Shown in pieces: positions 1 to 7,586 of a stretch of 17,872 nt of DNA (within the stretch, counting starts at the first letter, position 1; each line of letters opens with the position of its first letter). The position numbers and the translations under genes were made by a program. This DNA is from JBIOJM01 sp044450785 (lineage in GTDB: Bacteria > Planctomycetota > Planctomycetia > Isosphaerales > Isosphaeraceae), in NCBI GenBank assembly GCA_044450785.1, contig JBIOJM010000206.1, positions 1 to 17,872 on the forward strand. The letters run 5' to 3'. Under the pieces are notes generated by a model, which saw only the letters and a list, made by a program, of their open reading frames with translations, had not been told where the DNA came from and ran no database searches.

Positions 1-1
1 C

Positions 2-226
2 TTCGGTTTCGGGGCCGGTCAGGAACTCTCGGAGCACACCTCGACGATGCCTGCCATCCTCGAGTTCCTCTCCGGTGAGGCGAGGTTGACCTTGGGCGAC
101 GACACCCTCGATGCTCGGCCCGGCACGTTCGTCCACATGCCCGCCGGGCTACGGCACGGGATCCGGGCAATGACGCCGACCGTGCTCTTACTCTTGTTAC
201 TGAAACCCGAGCAAGCTCCTGGGTAA
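2..226 (+). CDS. Cupin-domain protein, C-terminal part (cut by window edge)
   Basis: The first 74 codons in frame 2 are open and end at TAA 224-226; the start lies before the window. The visible protein is a compact cupin barrel half: a stretch ending FLSGEARLTLGDDT, then the turn DARPGTFVHMPAGLRHGIRA, which matches the cupin pattern G-D-x-x-x-x-P-x-x-x-x-H. The His in GLRHG is the usual metal ligand of the second cupin motif. The end, LLLLLLKPEQAPG, is the last strand. Small single-domain cupins of this kind bind a metal and a small ligand, and the substrate cannot be told from this fragment. An alternative is the sensing domain of a larger regulator, but the stop directly after the barrel favours a stand-alone cupin. 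The stop codon lies just behind one arm of an inverted repeat (215-260). Confidence 0.75.
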   Translation, partial: FGFGAGQELSEHTSTMPAILEFLSGEARLTLGDDTLDARPGTFVHMPAGLRHGIRAMTPTVLLLLLLKPEQAPG

Positions 227-260
227 AGATGTTTTCCACACCGGCAATGACCCCAGGAGC
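215..260. repeat. Inverted repeat spanning the cupin stop codon
   Basis: GCTCCTGGG at 215-223 is exactly complementary to CCCAGGAGC at 252-260, separated by 28 nt. The left arm encodes the last residues of the cupin protein and the stop codon follows directly. It could form a terminator-like or mRNA-stabilising hairpin, but the loop is long and there is no T-run, so the role is open. Confidence 0.4.
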
Positions 261-293
261 ATCACCCGCGGACGTAGCGTAGGGGCACAACAC

Positions 294-533
294 ATGTACT
301 ATCTTTACGGTTCTAGACCTGGGGTGTCGACAAGGTTCGTGGCGACCTTCGGCACCGATGAGCAACTGTTGGCCTACGTGCGTTGGGCGACTTTGTCCGA
401 GCACGATGGCGTCCGCCAGTTTGAAAAGGGAAGCTCGCTGGCCGGTTACCACGAATACAGCTTTTCCAGCAACCCCCTTACGAACGATGATCCCGCGACG
501 GTTGACCATAACCCGTCGCCGAGCATGCTCTGA
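294..533 (+). CDS. Small conserved-looking protein of unknown function (79 aa)
   Basis: An ATG at 294, 8 nt after the purine run AGGGG, opens a 79-residue frame ending at TGA 531-533. I do not recognise a named family. The sequence reads like a real globular protein: a front half with FVATFGTDEQLLAYVRWATL, a middle with FEKGSSLAGYHEYSFS, and an acidic, proline-rich tail PLTNDDPATVDHNPSPSML. There is no signal peptide or membrane segment and no cysteine, so a cytoplasmic protein is likely. It stands alone between the cupin gene and a membrane protein gene, in DNA less GC-rich than most of the window, which fits an accessory gene. The overlapping longer frame at 358-696 is Arg/Thr-rich and looks like a shadow. 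Evidence for coding is composition only. Confidence 0.55.
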   Translation: MYYLYGSRPGVSTRFVATFGTDEQLLAYVRWATLSEHDGVRQFEKGSSLAGYHEYSFSSNPLTNDDPATVDHNPSPSML

Positions 534-673
534 TCGGTTTGTCACACCCACACTATCCATGCCCTTCGGCGGGATAGCAACCTGTCTCATTCTTCCTGGC
601 GCGGACCATTTAAAGAGACTTCCAATGGCAACAACACACGTACAGTCTGGTGAAGTGAAGGGGCCAACCTCGC

Positions 674-1396
674 ATGAAAAGACTGCTGCAGCTTGATTGG
701 GACGTCATTGCGGGAATTACGGCAGCAGTCGTGGCACTCGTGCTGCACCTCCTGCACATTGCTGACGTCGAAGTCGTCTTGACGATCGTCCTCGTTTTGT
801 TGGCCGTGCTGCTCGTGCGTGATCTTCGCAGCGAATCCAGAGCCGAACACTTAGCAGAGGTTCTCGAGCACACCGGGGCTGCTGTGCAGCAAGTGCAACT
901 TTCTCTCACGCCGGCCGAAGCGATCCTCATTGGGCCGCACCGTCTACGCTCGGAGAGCGAGCGGTTCGCCCAGGCTGCTCGGGGCGAGATGGTCTGGTTC
1001 AACGTCTGTTTCCTGATGTTCAAGCCTCAAGAACTGTTCGACGTACTGCTCCGACCCGCCCTCGAAAACACCCGTGTCACGGCGATTCAGTTCATTGCGG
1101 ACGAAGGCGAGCGACAGCTTTGGGAGCTGGATGTTTTGCCCAAGATCAAGCAATGCCTCGGCCAGGAAAAGGTGAAAGAACCACGCTGGTCGAAGCTGCC
1201 TGAAACCGTCTCGTTCATCCTCGCTGATACCGAGCCGAAGGGCAGCCCCGAAGCACTACTGAGTTTTTGGGGCGAACCGTTCATGGCACGCACGACAGGC
1301 AAGAATGTGCCGCGATACATCTTCTGGATACAGAGCCATTCGGAACTTGTCTCCCGGCTGTCCGAACTCGCCCGGCACGTCCGCATGAGTGGCTGA
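674..1396 (+). CDS. Membrane-anchored protein of unknown function with a PLD-like cytoplasmic region
   Basis: 240 residues, ATG at 674, stop TGA 1394-1396. Two hydrophobic helices lie close together (about residues 11-28 and 32-48), giving a hairpin anchor with both ends on the same side. A charged helix rich in Glu/Arg follows (about 49-75). The soluble part (about 80-235) alternates strands and helices: MVWFNVCFLMFKPQELFDVLL, then VTAIQFIADEGERQLWELDVLPKIK, then VSFILADTE and FWGEPFMA. The order resembles one half of a phospholipase D-like fold ('LLRPALENTRVTAIQFIADE'), but no HxKxxxxD motif is present, so catalysis is not supported. The gene stands alone on the plus strand, and its GC content looks lower than in the metabolic genes further on. 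A role in signalling or defence at the membrane is possible but unproven. Confidence 0.65.
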   Translation: MKRLLQLDWDVIAGITAAVVALVLHLLHIADVEVVLTIVLVLLAVLLVRDLRSESRAEHLAEVLEHTGAAVQQVQLSLTPAEAILIGPHRLRSESERFAQAARGEMVWFNVCFLMFKPQELFDVLLRPALENTRVTAIQFIADEGERQLWELDVLPKIKQCLGQEKVKEPRWSKLPETVSFILADTEPKGSPEALLSFWGEPFMARTTGKNVPRYIFWIQSHSELVSRLSELARHVRMSG

Positions 1397-1577
1397 CATA
1401 TCTGCCCGGGCGCAATGCACTCTTGACTATTAAGGCCGCGTGAGTGAGCCGAGACAATCCCAATCCTCCCGAAGCGGTGGATTTGAACACACTCGGAGCA
1501 AGGGCATGGCCGCTTCGAGAATGATCCTCGGCGCCGGGGCATCGAGCCGATTCGTCCTTGACGAAGGAGGAGCCCGG

Positions 1578-1934
1578 ATGGCGGAGATTCGCTTGAAGCG
1601 GGCATACGAGAAGCCCGCTCCTGATGACGGCCTGCGTGTCTTGGTGGAACGGCTCTGGCCGCGCGGGCTGAGCAAGGAGCGCGCCGCCGTGGACCTCTGG
1701 GTCAAAGACGTGGCCCCCAGCCCCGAGCTACGTCGTTGGTTCAACCACGACCCGGCCCGGTGGGATGAATTCCAGAGGCGCTACCGTGCTGAACTCCGGC
1801 AGAAGAAAGACGTGGTCGACGAACTCTGGCAGAAGTGCCGGGGCGGGATCGTCACCTTCGTCTACGCCGCGCGCGACGAAGAGCACAACGGCGCCCTCGT
1901 GCTGAAAGACTATCTCGAACATCACGTTTCCTGA
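1578..1934 (+). CDS. DUF488 family protein (YeaO-like)
   Basis: 118 residues starting MAEIRLKRAYEKP. The start at ATG 1578 is set by GAAGGAGG at 1563-1570, 7 nt upstream; an open frame continues back to 1440, but its extra 46 residues do not match the family. Typical DUF488/YeaO signatures are visible: RVLVERLWPRGLSKE near residue 20, a tryptophan-rich centre with WFNHDPARWDEF, and the last strand IVTFVYAARDEEHNGALVLKDYL. Length fits the family (about 115-120). The biochemical role of DUF488 proteins is not established; they are small soluble cytoplasmic proteins. The gene seems to be monocistronic. GAGCC at 1944-1948 and GGCTC at 1961-1965 behind it could form a weak hairpin. Confidence 0.88.
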   Translation: MAEIRLKRAYEKPAPDDGLRVLVERLWPRGLSKERAAVDLWVKDVAPSPELRRWFNHDPARWDEFQRRYRAELRQKKDVVDELWQKCRGGIVTFVYAARDEEHNGALVLKDYLEHHVS

Positions 1935-2064
1935 CTGACGGGCGAGCCGCTCTGCGGGTTGGCTCCCCAGTTCGATCATCCGCCCCGGGGTCTCTGATGC
2001 TGGCGAGGGGGGACAGCCGGCTCGTTTGAGATATCGAACGCCAGGATTTTATTTGGATTGACTT

Positions 2065-2298
2065 ATGGACGAGAGGGAGATCGAGCGGCTGGCAGTGGCA
2101 CCTGGGCGGCGTCCGCCGATCCGCCCGGAGATGACGGTCCGGCAGGTGGCTGCGGACTATCCGGCCTCCCGCGAGGTGTTCCGCCGCCACGGCGAGCCCG
2201 AAAGAAGCTCGTCCAAGGAAAGCACGACGGATCGGATGCCGTGGTCTCAAGTTGATCCTGATCGTGATTCGTCCCATTTCGGGCCACGTTCGCGGTAG
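2065..2298 (+). pseudogene. Remnant of a DUF1858/ScdA-N-like domain protein
   Basis: An open frame of 77 codons begins MDEREIERLAVAPGRRPP. Residues 21-43, PEMTVRQVAADYPASREVFRRHG, match the helical start of the DUF1858/ScdA-N type of domain (family pattern: T-V-x-x-V-x-x-x-Y-P-x-x-x-x-V-F-x-x-H-G), found at the front of iron-sulfur repair, NnrS-type and hemerythrin-linked proteins. Directly after HGEPE, where the conserved Cys region or following helices should come, the sequence becomes Ser/Asp/Arg-rich and stops. No other frame continues the domain. There is no clear ribosome binding site. I read this as the 5' end of a decayed gene; a short real protein is the alternative. The DUF488 gene ends 130 nt before it and the PIG-L gene starts 91 nt after. 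Confidence 0.4.
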
Positions 2299-2301
2299 AA
2301 T
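2296..2301 (+). promoter_or_regulatory. Possible -10 box for the PIG-L/tkt operon
   Basis: TAGAAT at 2296-2301 matches the sigma70-type -10 hexamer at five of six positions and lies 88 nt before the ATG of the PIG-L gene. No good -35 box is present 16-18 nt upstream, so this is a weak call. Confidence 0.22.
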
Positions 2302-2389
2302 GTGAGCGTCGAATACCTCGAACACCACAGCACGATTCGTTCCGCCTTCACGTCTGTGTGAGGGGCGCGGCGACCTGGAGGAAACAACG

Positions 2390-3166
2390 ATGAATCAACG
2401 TCGCCTGGCGCCCTCGATCTGGCTCTCGACGGCCGTTTTCGCCCTGAGTTTCTCCTCCTCGCCGGGGATCGCCGCCCTCGAGCGAGGCCCTGCGGCGAAG
2501 AAACTGAAGGTCGTGGTATTCGGCGGCCATCCCGACGACCCGGAATCAGGGGCCGGCGGCCTGATCGCCACCCTGACCGGGCTGGGACATGAGGTCATAC
2601 TGGCTTATGGGACGGCCTTTCGAGGCGACCGGCAACTCTTCGGCCGGCCGGAGGCCGAGGTCCGGCGCGCGGAGGCGTCGGCCGCTTGCAAGGTCCTGGG
2701 TGCAACCCCGAAGTTCTTCCCGTATGCTCATGAAACGCTCGTGGCCGACCAGGCAACCGCGCGGGCTGTTTCCGCGTGGCTCGACGAGGTGAAGCCCGAC
2801 ATCGTCGTGACGCACTGGCCGCTGGACTCCCACGAGAATCACCACTCGGTCAGCTCGCTCGTCTGGCAATGTTACCAGCGGAAGGGAGGCTGGAACCTGT
2901 ACTTCTTCGAGGTGATGACTGACCAGCAGACCATTGCTTTCAAGCCCGAGCTTTACCTCGACATCAAACCGGTGCGGGATATCAAGCGGCGTTCACTCGA
3001 AGAGCACAAGAGCCAGGACCCGGCGAGGATCTGGGCGTTCCACGAGCGCATGCACCGCCGCCGCGGGGCCGAGTGCGGCACGGAGTTCGCCGAGGCATAC
3101 TCCCTCGTCGAGGCCAAGCCAGGCTGCCCGCTGCTGCCTGTCATGTTTTGTGAGAAGAAAAGGTGA
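2390..3166 (+). CDS. Secreted PIG-L (LmbE) family deacetylase
   Basis: 258 residues; ATG at 2390 with GGAGGAA at 2377-2383, 6 nt upstream. The N-terminus (residues 1-29) is a Sec-type signal peptide: charged MNQRR, a hydrophobic core and an AA cleavage region, so the enzyme probably works outside the cytoplasmic membrane. The PIG-L fold starts at residue 40: VVVFGGHPDDPESG holds the Zn site (H47, D49, D50), and THWPLDSHENHH (141-152) supplies the third ligand, His151, in the family motif D-x-H-x-x-H. Family members hydrolyse N-acetyl groups from sugars or sugar conjugates such as GlcNAc derivatives; the substrate here is unknown. HPDDPE instead of the commoner HPDDxE spacing is a conserved-looking variant. 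The gene ends 3 nt before transketolase, so the two are probably cotranscribed. Confidence 0.92.
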   Translation: MNQRRLAPSIWLSTAVFALSFSSSPGIAALERGPAAKKLKVVVFGGHPDDPESGAGGLIATLTGLGHEVILAYGTAFRGDRQLFGRPEAEVRRAEASAACKVLGATPKFFPYAHETLVADQATARAVSAWLDEVKPDIVVTHWPLDSHENHHSVSSLVWQCYQRKGGWNLYFFEVMTDQQTIAFKPELYLDIKPVRDIKRRSLEEHKSQDPARIWAFHERMHRRRGAECGTEFAEAYSLVEAKPGCPLLPVMFCEKKR

Positions 3167-3169
3167 CAC

Positions 3170-5227
3170 ATGACCAACGACCAGCTCGATCAATTATCGA
3201 TCAATACCATCCGCACCCTCTCGATGGATGCGGTCCAGGAGGCAAAGTCCGGACACCCGGGCACGCCGATGGCGCTCGCGCCTTTGGTCTACACGATCTG
3301 GAACCGCGTCATGCAGTTCGATCCGAATGACCCGATCTGGCCCAACCGCGATCGGTTCGTGCTCTCCAACGGACATGCCTCGATGTTACTTTGGTCGGTG
3401 CTCCACCTCACCGGGACCAAGGCCGTGAACGCTGACTACGAGCGGCTTGGGCAGCCCTCGGTTTCGCTCGAGGACATCCGCCGTTTCCGCCAGCTCGACA
3501 GCAAGGCGCCCGGGCACCCTGAGTACCACTGGGTTTCGGGCGTCGAGACCACCAGCGGCCCGCTCGGACAGGGCGTCGCCACCAGCGTGGGCATGTCCAT
3601 CGGCCAGAAGTGGCTTGCCCACCAATTCAATCGGCCGGGCTTCGACATCTTCGACTACAACATCTATGCCATCTGCGGCGATGGCTGCATGATGGAGGGG
3701 GTCGCGTCCGAGGCGGCGTCCCTCGCGGGCCACCTCGGCCTGGACAACCTCTGCTGGATCTACGACAACAACCACATCACCATTGAGGGAACCACCCGTA
3801 TCACATTCACGGAGGACGTCGCGGCCCGGTTCCAGGGTTACGGCTGGAACGTCCTGCGGGTCGGCGACGCCAATGACATCGATCGCATCGAGGATGCTCT
3901 GAAGGTCTTCCGGCAGACGAAGGGTCGCCCCACCTTCATCATCCTGGACAGCCACATCGGCTACGGTTCCCCGAAGAAGCAGGACACCCCGGAGGCCCAT
4001 GGCGAGCCGCTCGGCGACGAGGAGGTCCGCCTGACCAAGCGAGCCTACGGCTGGCCCGAGGATGCAGAATTCCTCGTGCCCGATGGGGTTCGCGAGCACT
4101 TCACCGCCGGGGTGGGCACGCGCGGCGCGATCGCCCGCCGAAGGTGGATGGAACTCTTCGCTGCCTATCAGGCCAAGTATCCCGAGCTCGCGACCGAGAT
4201 CGACCTGATGCAGCGGCGTCAGTTGCCCGCCGGGTGGGACCGTAACCTCCCCGTGTTTCCGGCCGACGCGAAAGGCATCGCTGGGCGGGACGCCTCGGGC
4301 AAGGTGCTCAACGTGCTGGCGGAGAACATCCCCTGGTTCCTGGGTGGCTCGGCCGATCTGGGACCGTCGAACAAGACCACCCTGAAGTTCGAGGGCGCGG
4401 GCGATTTCCAGGCCGGCAGTCCGGGCGGGAGGAACCTGCACTTCGGCATCCGCGAGCACGCGATGGCGGCGACTGTGAACGGGCTTTCGCTGTCAAAGCT
4501 CCGGGCCTTCGGCGCGACCTTCTTCATCTTCAGCGACTACGCGCGCCCCGCCATCCGGCTATCGGCCCTGATGGAGCTGCCGACCATCTTCGTGTTCACA
4601 CACGACGCCATGGGCGACGGCGAGGACGGCCCAACCCACCAGCCGGTGGAGCAGCTTGTGTCGTTGCGCGCCATCCCCGGGCTGGTGGTCCTGCGGCCGG
4701 GCGATGCAAACGAGGTCGTCGAGGCATACCGTTACATCATGCCGTTGCGCCATCAGCCGGCTGTGCTGGCGCTGTCGCGGCAACCCTTGCCCACGCTGGA
4801 TCGGACGAAGTACGCACCGGCGTCCGGGGCCGCGCGAGGCGCTTATGTACTCGCCGACGCGCCCGGCGGGGATCCGGAGGTGATCCTGATCGCCTCGGGC
4901 AGTGAAGTCATTCTCGTCGTGCAGGCTCATGAGAAACTGCTCGCCGAGGGAATCCGCTCGCGCGTGGTCTCGATGCCATCGTGGGACATCTACGAGCACC
5001 AGACGCGGGAGTACCGCGACAGCGTGCTGCCGCCCAGTGTGAAAGCCCGCGTCGCCGTGGAACAGGCCTCGACCCTGGGCTGGGAACGATACGTCGGCCC
5101 GTCGGGCCACATCATTGGCATGAAGACCTTCGGAGCCTCGGCGCCGCTCAAGGAGCTGCAGACGAAGTTCGGGTTCGAGCCGGACCGGGTGGCGGCGGTG
5201 GCGAGGGAGCTTCTGGGCCGGAAATGA
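3170..5227 (+). CDS. tkt: Transketolase
   Basis: 685 residues, the usual length for bacterial transketolase. It transfers two-carbon ketol units between sugar phosphates in the non-oxidative pentose phosphate pathway, using thiamine diphosphate and a divalent cation, as a cytoplasmic dimer. The N-terminal ThDP domain (about 1-340) has SGHPGTPM with active-site His29, and the cofactor motif starting GDG at 170-172 and ending in the NNH of YDNNHITIEG. The pyrimidine-binding domain (about 365-540) has HFGIREHAMA with catalytic Glu429, and the run FTHDAMGDGEDGPTHQPVEQL with the substrate-binding His. A C-terminal domain closes the chain. The ATG at 3170 is preceded by AAAAGG at 3158-3163 inside the end of the PIG-L gene, so translation may be coupled. 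Its stop lies 4 nt from the stop of the opposing helicase gene. Confidence 0.98.
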   Translation: MTNDQLDQLSINTIRTLSMDAVQEAKSGHPGTPMALAPLVYTIWNRVMQFDPNDPIWPNRDRFVLSNGHASMLLWSVLHLTGTKAVNADYERLGQPSVSLEDIRRFRQLDSKAPGHPEYHWVSGVETTSGPLGQGVATSVGMSIGQKWLAHQFNRPGFDIFDYNIYAICGDGCMMEGVASEAASLAGHLGLDNLCWIYDNNHITIEGTTRITFTEDVAARFQGYGWNVLRVGDANDIDRIEDALKVFRQTKGRPTFIILDSHIGYGSPKKQDTPEAHGEPLGDEEVRLTKRAYGWPEDAEFLVPDGVREHFTAGVGTRGAIARRRWMELFAAYQAKYPELATEIDLMQRRQLPAGWDRNLPVFPADAKGIAGRDASGKVLNVLAENIPWFLGGSADLGPSNKTTLKFEGAGDFQAGSPGGRNLHFGIREHAMAATVNGLSLSKLRAFGATFFIFSDYARPAIRLSALMELPTIFVFTHDAMGDGEDGPTHQPVEQLVSLRAIPGLVVLRPGDANEVVEAYRYIMPLRHQPAVLALSRQPLPTLDRTKYAPASGAARGAYVLADAPGGDPEVILIASGSEVILVVQAHEKLLAEGIRSRVVSMPSWDIYEHQTREYRDSVLPPSVKARVAVEQASTLGWERYVGPSGHIIGMKTFGASAPLKELQTKFGFEPDRVAAVARELLGRK

Positions 5228-5231
5228 GCCA

Positions 5232-7217
5232 TCAGAGCGATGCGTCGCCGAACGGTGGCTCTTCCACGATCCGCGGGCACTCGGGCAGCGAGTTCAAGAA
5301 CGTGCGGCCGTAGGGCTTGGTCATGATGCGGGGGTCGAGGATCACGACGATCCCGCGGTCGGTCTTGGTGCGGATCAAGCGGCCGAAGCCCTGCTTGAGC
5401 TTGATGACGGCTTCGGGGACCTGGTACTCGACGAAGGGGTTGCCGCCGCGACTTCGGATGAACTCGAGCCGCGCCTCCAGGAGAGGATGGCTGGGGACGG
5501 AGAACGGCAGCCGCGTGATGATGACGTTCGAGAGCGCGTCGCCGGGCACGTCGACTCCTTGCCAGAAGCTGTCGGCTCCGAAGATGACGCTGTTGATGTC
5601 GGCCTTGAACGCGTCGACCATCTTCGACCGGGGCATGCCGTCGCTCTGCGCGAACAAGGCGATGTTCCGCCGCGCCAGCCAGGGAGAGAGTGCCCGGGCG
5701 GCCGCGTCGAGCATCTTGTATGAGGTGAACAAGACGAACGCCTTGCCCTGCGTCTTCTCGAGGTAATGGGCGATCGCCCGGATCGCCCCGCGCTCGAACG
5801 AATCCGGCTGATCGGACGGGTCCGGGAGGTTTTTCGGCAAGTGGACGGTCACCTGGCGGGGAAAGTCGAACGGGCTGCCGACGGCGAGGGTCTCAGCCTT
5901 CGTCAGCCCGACTCGCGACTGGATGAAATCGAACTTCGGTGGCGAGCCGACGCAGAGCGTCGCCGAGGTGAGGATGCACGTCGGGACCTCGTCGAACAGC
6001 AGGGTCCGCAGCCTGGGCCCCACGTCCAGGGGGGAGGAAGCGAGCCGCACCCGGCGCCTGGTCCTGTTCTCGACCTCGACCCAGTGGACGGTCTCGGGCG
6101 CCGACTGGGAAAGCCAGCCCGAGATCTCGCTCGCCAGCCCTCGGCATCGCAGCTCGGCCGCGGTCAGCTCGATGCGCTCCGTCGGGTTCTCGATCCGTTT
6201 CGCGGCTTCGCCGATCGCCGTGGCGAGCTTGTGCAGCTCCTCGGAGAGGGTCTCGGGGCAGCCGATCGGCGTTCGGACCCGGCCGTTGAAGCCCGGCGGC
6301 TGGCGCTCGAACCAGTCGGCGATCCGATCGAAGAAGTTGTCGGCCGCCATGCGGGCCGACTGGACCTTCCTGGTCGCATCGTCAAGCTTGTGAAAGGTGA
6401 GCAAGCCCTTCCCCGACCGCTCGTTGTACAGCCGCGCCAGCGTGAAATCGACCCCGAGGCTGGAAAGTTGCAAGCCCAGGTGCTTGCCGGCAACCGCCTC
6501 GAGCGTATGGGCCTCGTCGATGATGGCCACGTCGTACTTGGGTAAGAGCGAGACACCTGATGCTCTCAAGGCCAGGTCGCTGACGAAGAGGGCGTGATTG
6601 ACCACCAGCAAGTTTGCATTGTGGACTCTGCGCCGCGCCTGATAAAAGAAGCACTCCTTGTGCCGCGGGCAGTCGCGGCCCAGGCAGTTGCCGTTCTCGC
6701 TCTGGACGGCCTCCCAGACGCTGGGGAAAGGACGAAAGTCGATGTCGGAGCGGCTGCCGTCGCTGGTGCGACCGGCCCACATCCGGATCGTGGCGAGCTG
6801 GTCGAACTCCTCGGCCCGCTGAAAGATCGCGCCCTGCCGCTGGACCGCCACGTCCAGCCGCCGCAGGCTGATGTAGTTCGACCGCCCCTTGACCAGAACA
6901 GCCGAGAATTCCTGTCCCATCACCGAGCGAAGGAACGGGATGTCCTTGCCGAGCAACTGCTCCTGAAGCGCGATCGTGTGGGTGGACACGACGACTTTTT
7001 TCTTGAGCGAGACCGCCGCCTGGATCGCCGGGACCAGGTAGGCAAAGCTCTTGCCCACGCCCGTCCCCGCCTCGACGATCAAGTGGCCGGGCCGCTCGAT
7101 CGCGCGGACGACCGCCCCGGCCATTTCGAGCTGCTCCATCCGGTGTTCGTACGAGGGCAGCCGTCGCGCGATCACGCCATCGGGACCGAGGATCGAAGCT
7201 GGGTCCAGAGTTGCCAT
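5232..7217 (-). CDS. dinG: DinG-family (XPD-like, superfamily 2) ATP-dependent DNA helicase
   Basis: 661 residues from ATG 7217, chosen because GAAGG lies 5 nt upstream; a GTG at 7268 in the same frame would add 17 residues without such a site. Walker A is EAGTGVGKS (49-57) and the Walker B box is DEAH (234-237). Motif V is in VIFGADSFWQGVDVPG and motif VI in QGFGRLIRTKTDRG near the C-terminus. Between motifs I and II lies the iron-sulfur insert with Cys178, Cys183 and Cys189 in C-x4-C-x5-C spacing, as in E. coli DinG. The first ligand, normally in the NYxC-type motif after KGRS, is Ser117 (NYIS). There is no N-terminal exonuclease domain. Such helicases unwind 5'-tailed DNA, R-loops and forked structures during repair. 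The gene follows the BolA-like gene on the same strand after 111 nt. Confidence 0.93.
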   Translation of the reverse strand: MATLDPASILGPDGVIARRLPSYEHRMEQLEMAGAVVRAIERPGHLIVEAGTGVGKSFAYLVPAIQAAVSLKKKVVVSTHTIALQEQLLGKDIPFLRSVMGQEFSAVLVKGRSNYISLRRLDVAVQRQGAIFQRAEEFDQLATIRMWAGRTSDGSRSDIDFRPFPSVWEAVQSENGNCLGRDCPRHKECFFYQARRRVHNANLLVVNHALFVSDLALRASGVSLLPKYDVAIIDEAHTLEAVAGKHLGLQLSSLGVDFTLARLYNERSGKGLLTFHKLDDATRKVQSARMAADNFFDRIADWFERQPPGFNGRVRTPIGCPETLSEELHKLATAIGEAAKRIENPTERIELTAAELRCRGLASEISGWLSQSAPETVHWVEVENRTRRRVRLASSPLDVGPRLRTLLFDEVPTCILTSATLCVGSPPKFDFIQSRVGLTKAETLAVGSPFDFPRQVTVHLPKNLPDPSDQPDSFERGAIRAIAHYLEKTQGKAFVLFTSYKMLDAAARALSPWLARRNIALFAQSDGMPRSKMVDAFKADINSVIFGADSFWQGVDVPGDALSNVIITRLPFSVPSHPLLEARLEFIRSRGGNPFVEYQVPEAVIKLKQGFGRLIRTKTDRGIVVILDPRIMTKPYGRTFLNSLPECPRIVEEPPFGDASL

Positions 7218-7328
7218 GCTTGCCTTCAATTGGGCAGTATCACAAAGGATCCGCGCACGCAGCACCACTACCGAGACGAAGACAGGGTGAAATGCTCAGC
7301 CGTTGGGTGGCCATCGACGTGGGCCTCT

Positions 7329-7586
7329 TCATCTCGGATCAAGCGTATCGAATTCGGCCGGCGTCAGAGCGGCGATCCCCAAAATCTGACGACGTTCGGC
7401 CTTGGACAGCTTGACGGAGGAATTGCGAATGGCCTTATCAATCAGCATCTGTCGATCGAGTGCCGACATGCCCCGAAACTCCGGCGAAACGACAAATCCG
7501 GAGATCCCATCATCATCCTCTAATCGAATGCGAGCATCAGCGACAGCCCCTTTGAGAGAAAGGGCTACTTTTTCTTTAAGGTCCAC
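7329..7586 (-). CDS. Small BolA-like protein, partner gene of the HEPN-like protein
   Basis: 85 residues from GTG 7584-7586, inside the end of the upstream gene (22-nt overlap); GAGGGGGA a few bases upstream is a good ribosome binding site. Residues 5-53 follow the BolA fold: a first helix (KEKVALSLKGAV), strand ARIRLEDDDG, strand ISGFVVSPEFRGM, then helix SALDRQMLIDKAI. The family signature S-x-x-F-x-G-x5-R-H is matched at S34, F37, G39 and R45, but the conserved His is Gln46. That His binds Fe-S clusters with monothiol glutaredoxins in classical BolA, so the usual partnership is not supported here. The extra C-terminal part (54-85) is charged and may form a helix pair. The overlap implies coupled translation with the HEPN-like protein. 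The assignment rests on pattern matching by eye; a remote or unrelated small fold is possible. Confidence 0.72.
   Translation of the reverse strand: MDLKEKVALSLKGAVADARIRLEDDDGISGFVVSPEFRGMSALDRQMLIDKAIRNSSVKLSKAERRQILGIAALTPAEFDTLDPR

Noticed and set aside
3386..4459. 357-codon minus-strand frame inside transketolase
   Set aside because: Antisense shadow caused by high GC; the plus-strand protein is certain.
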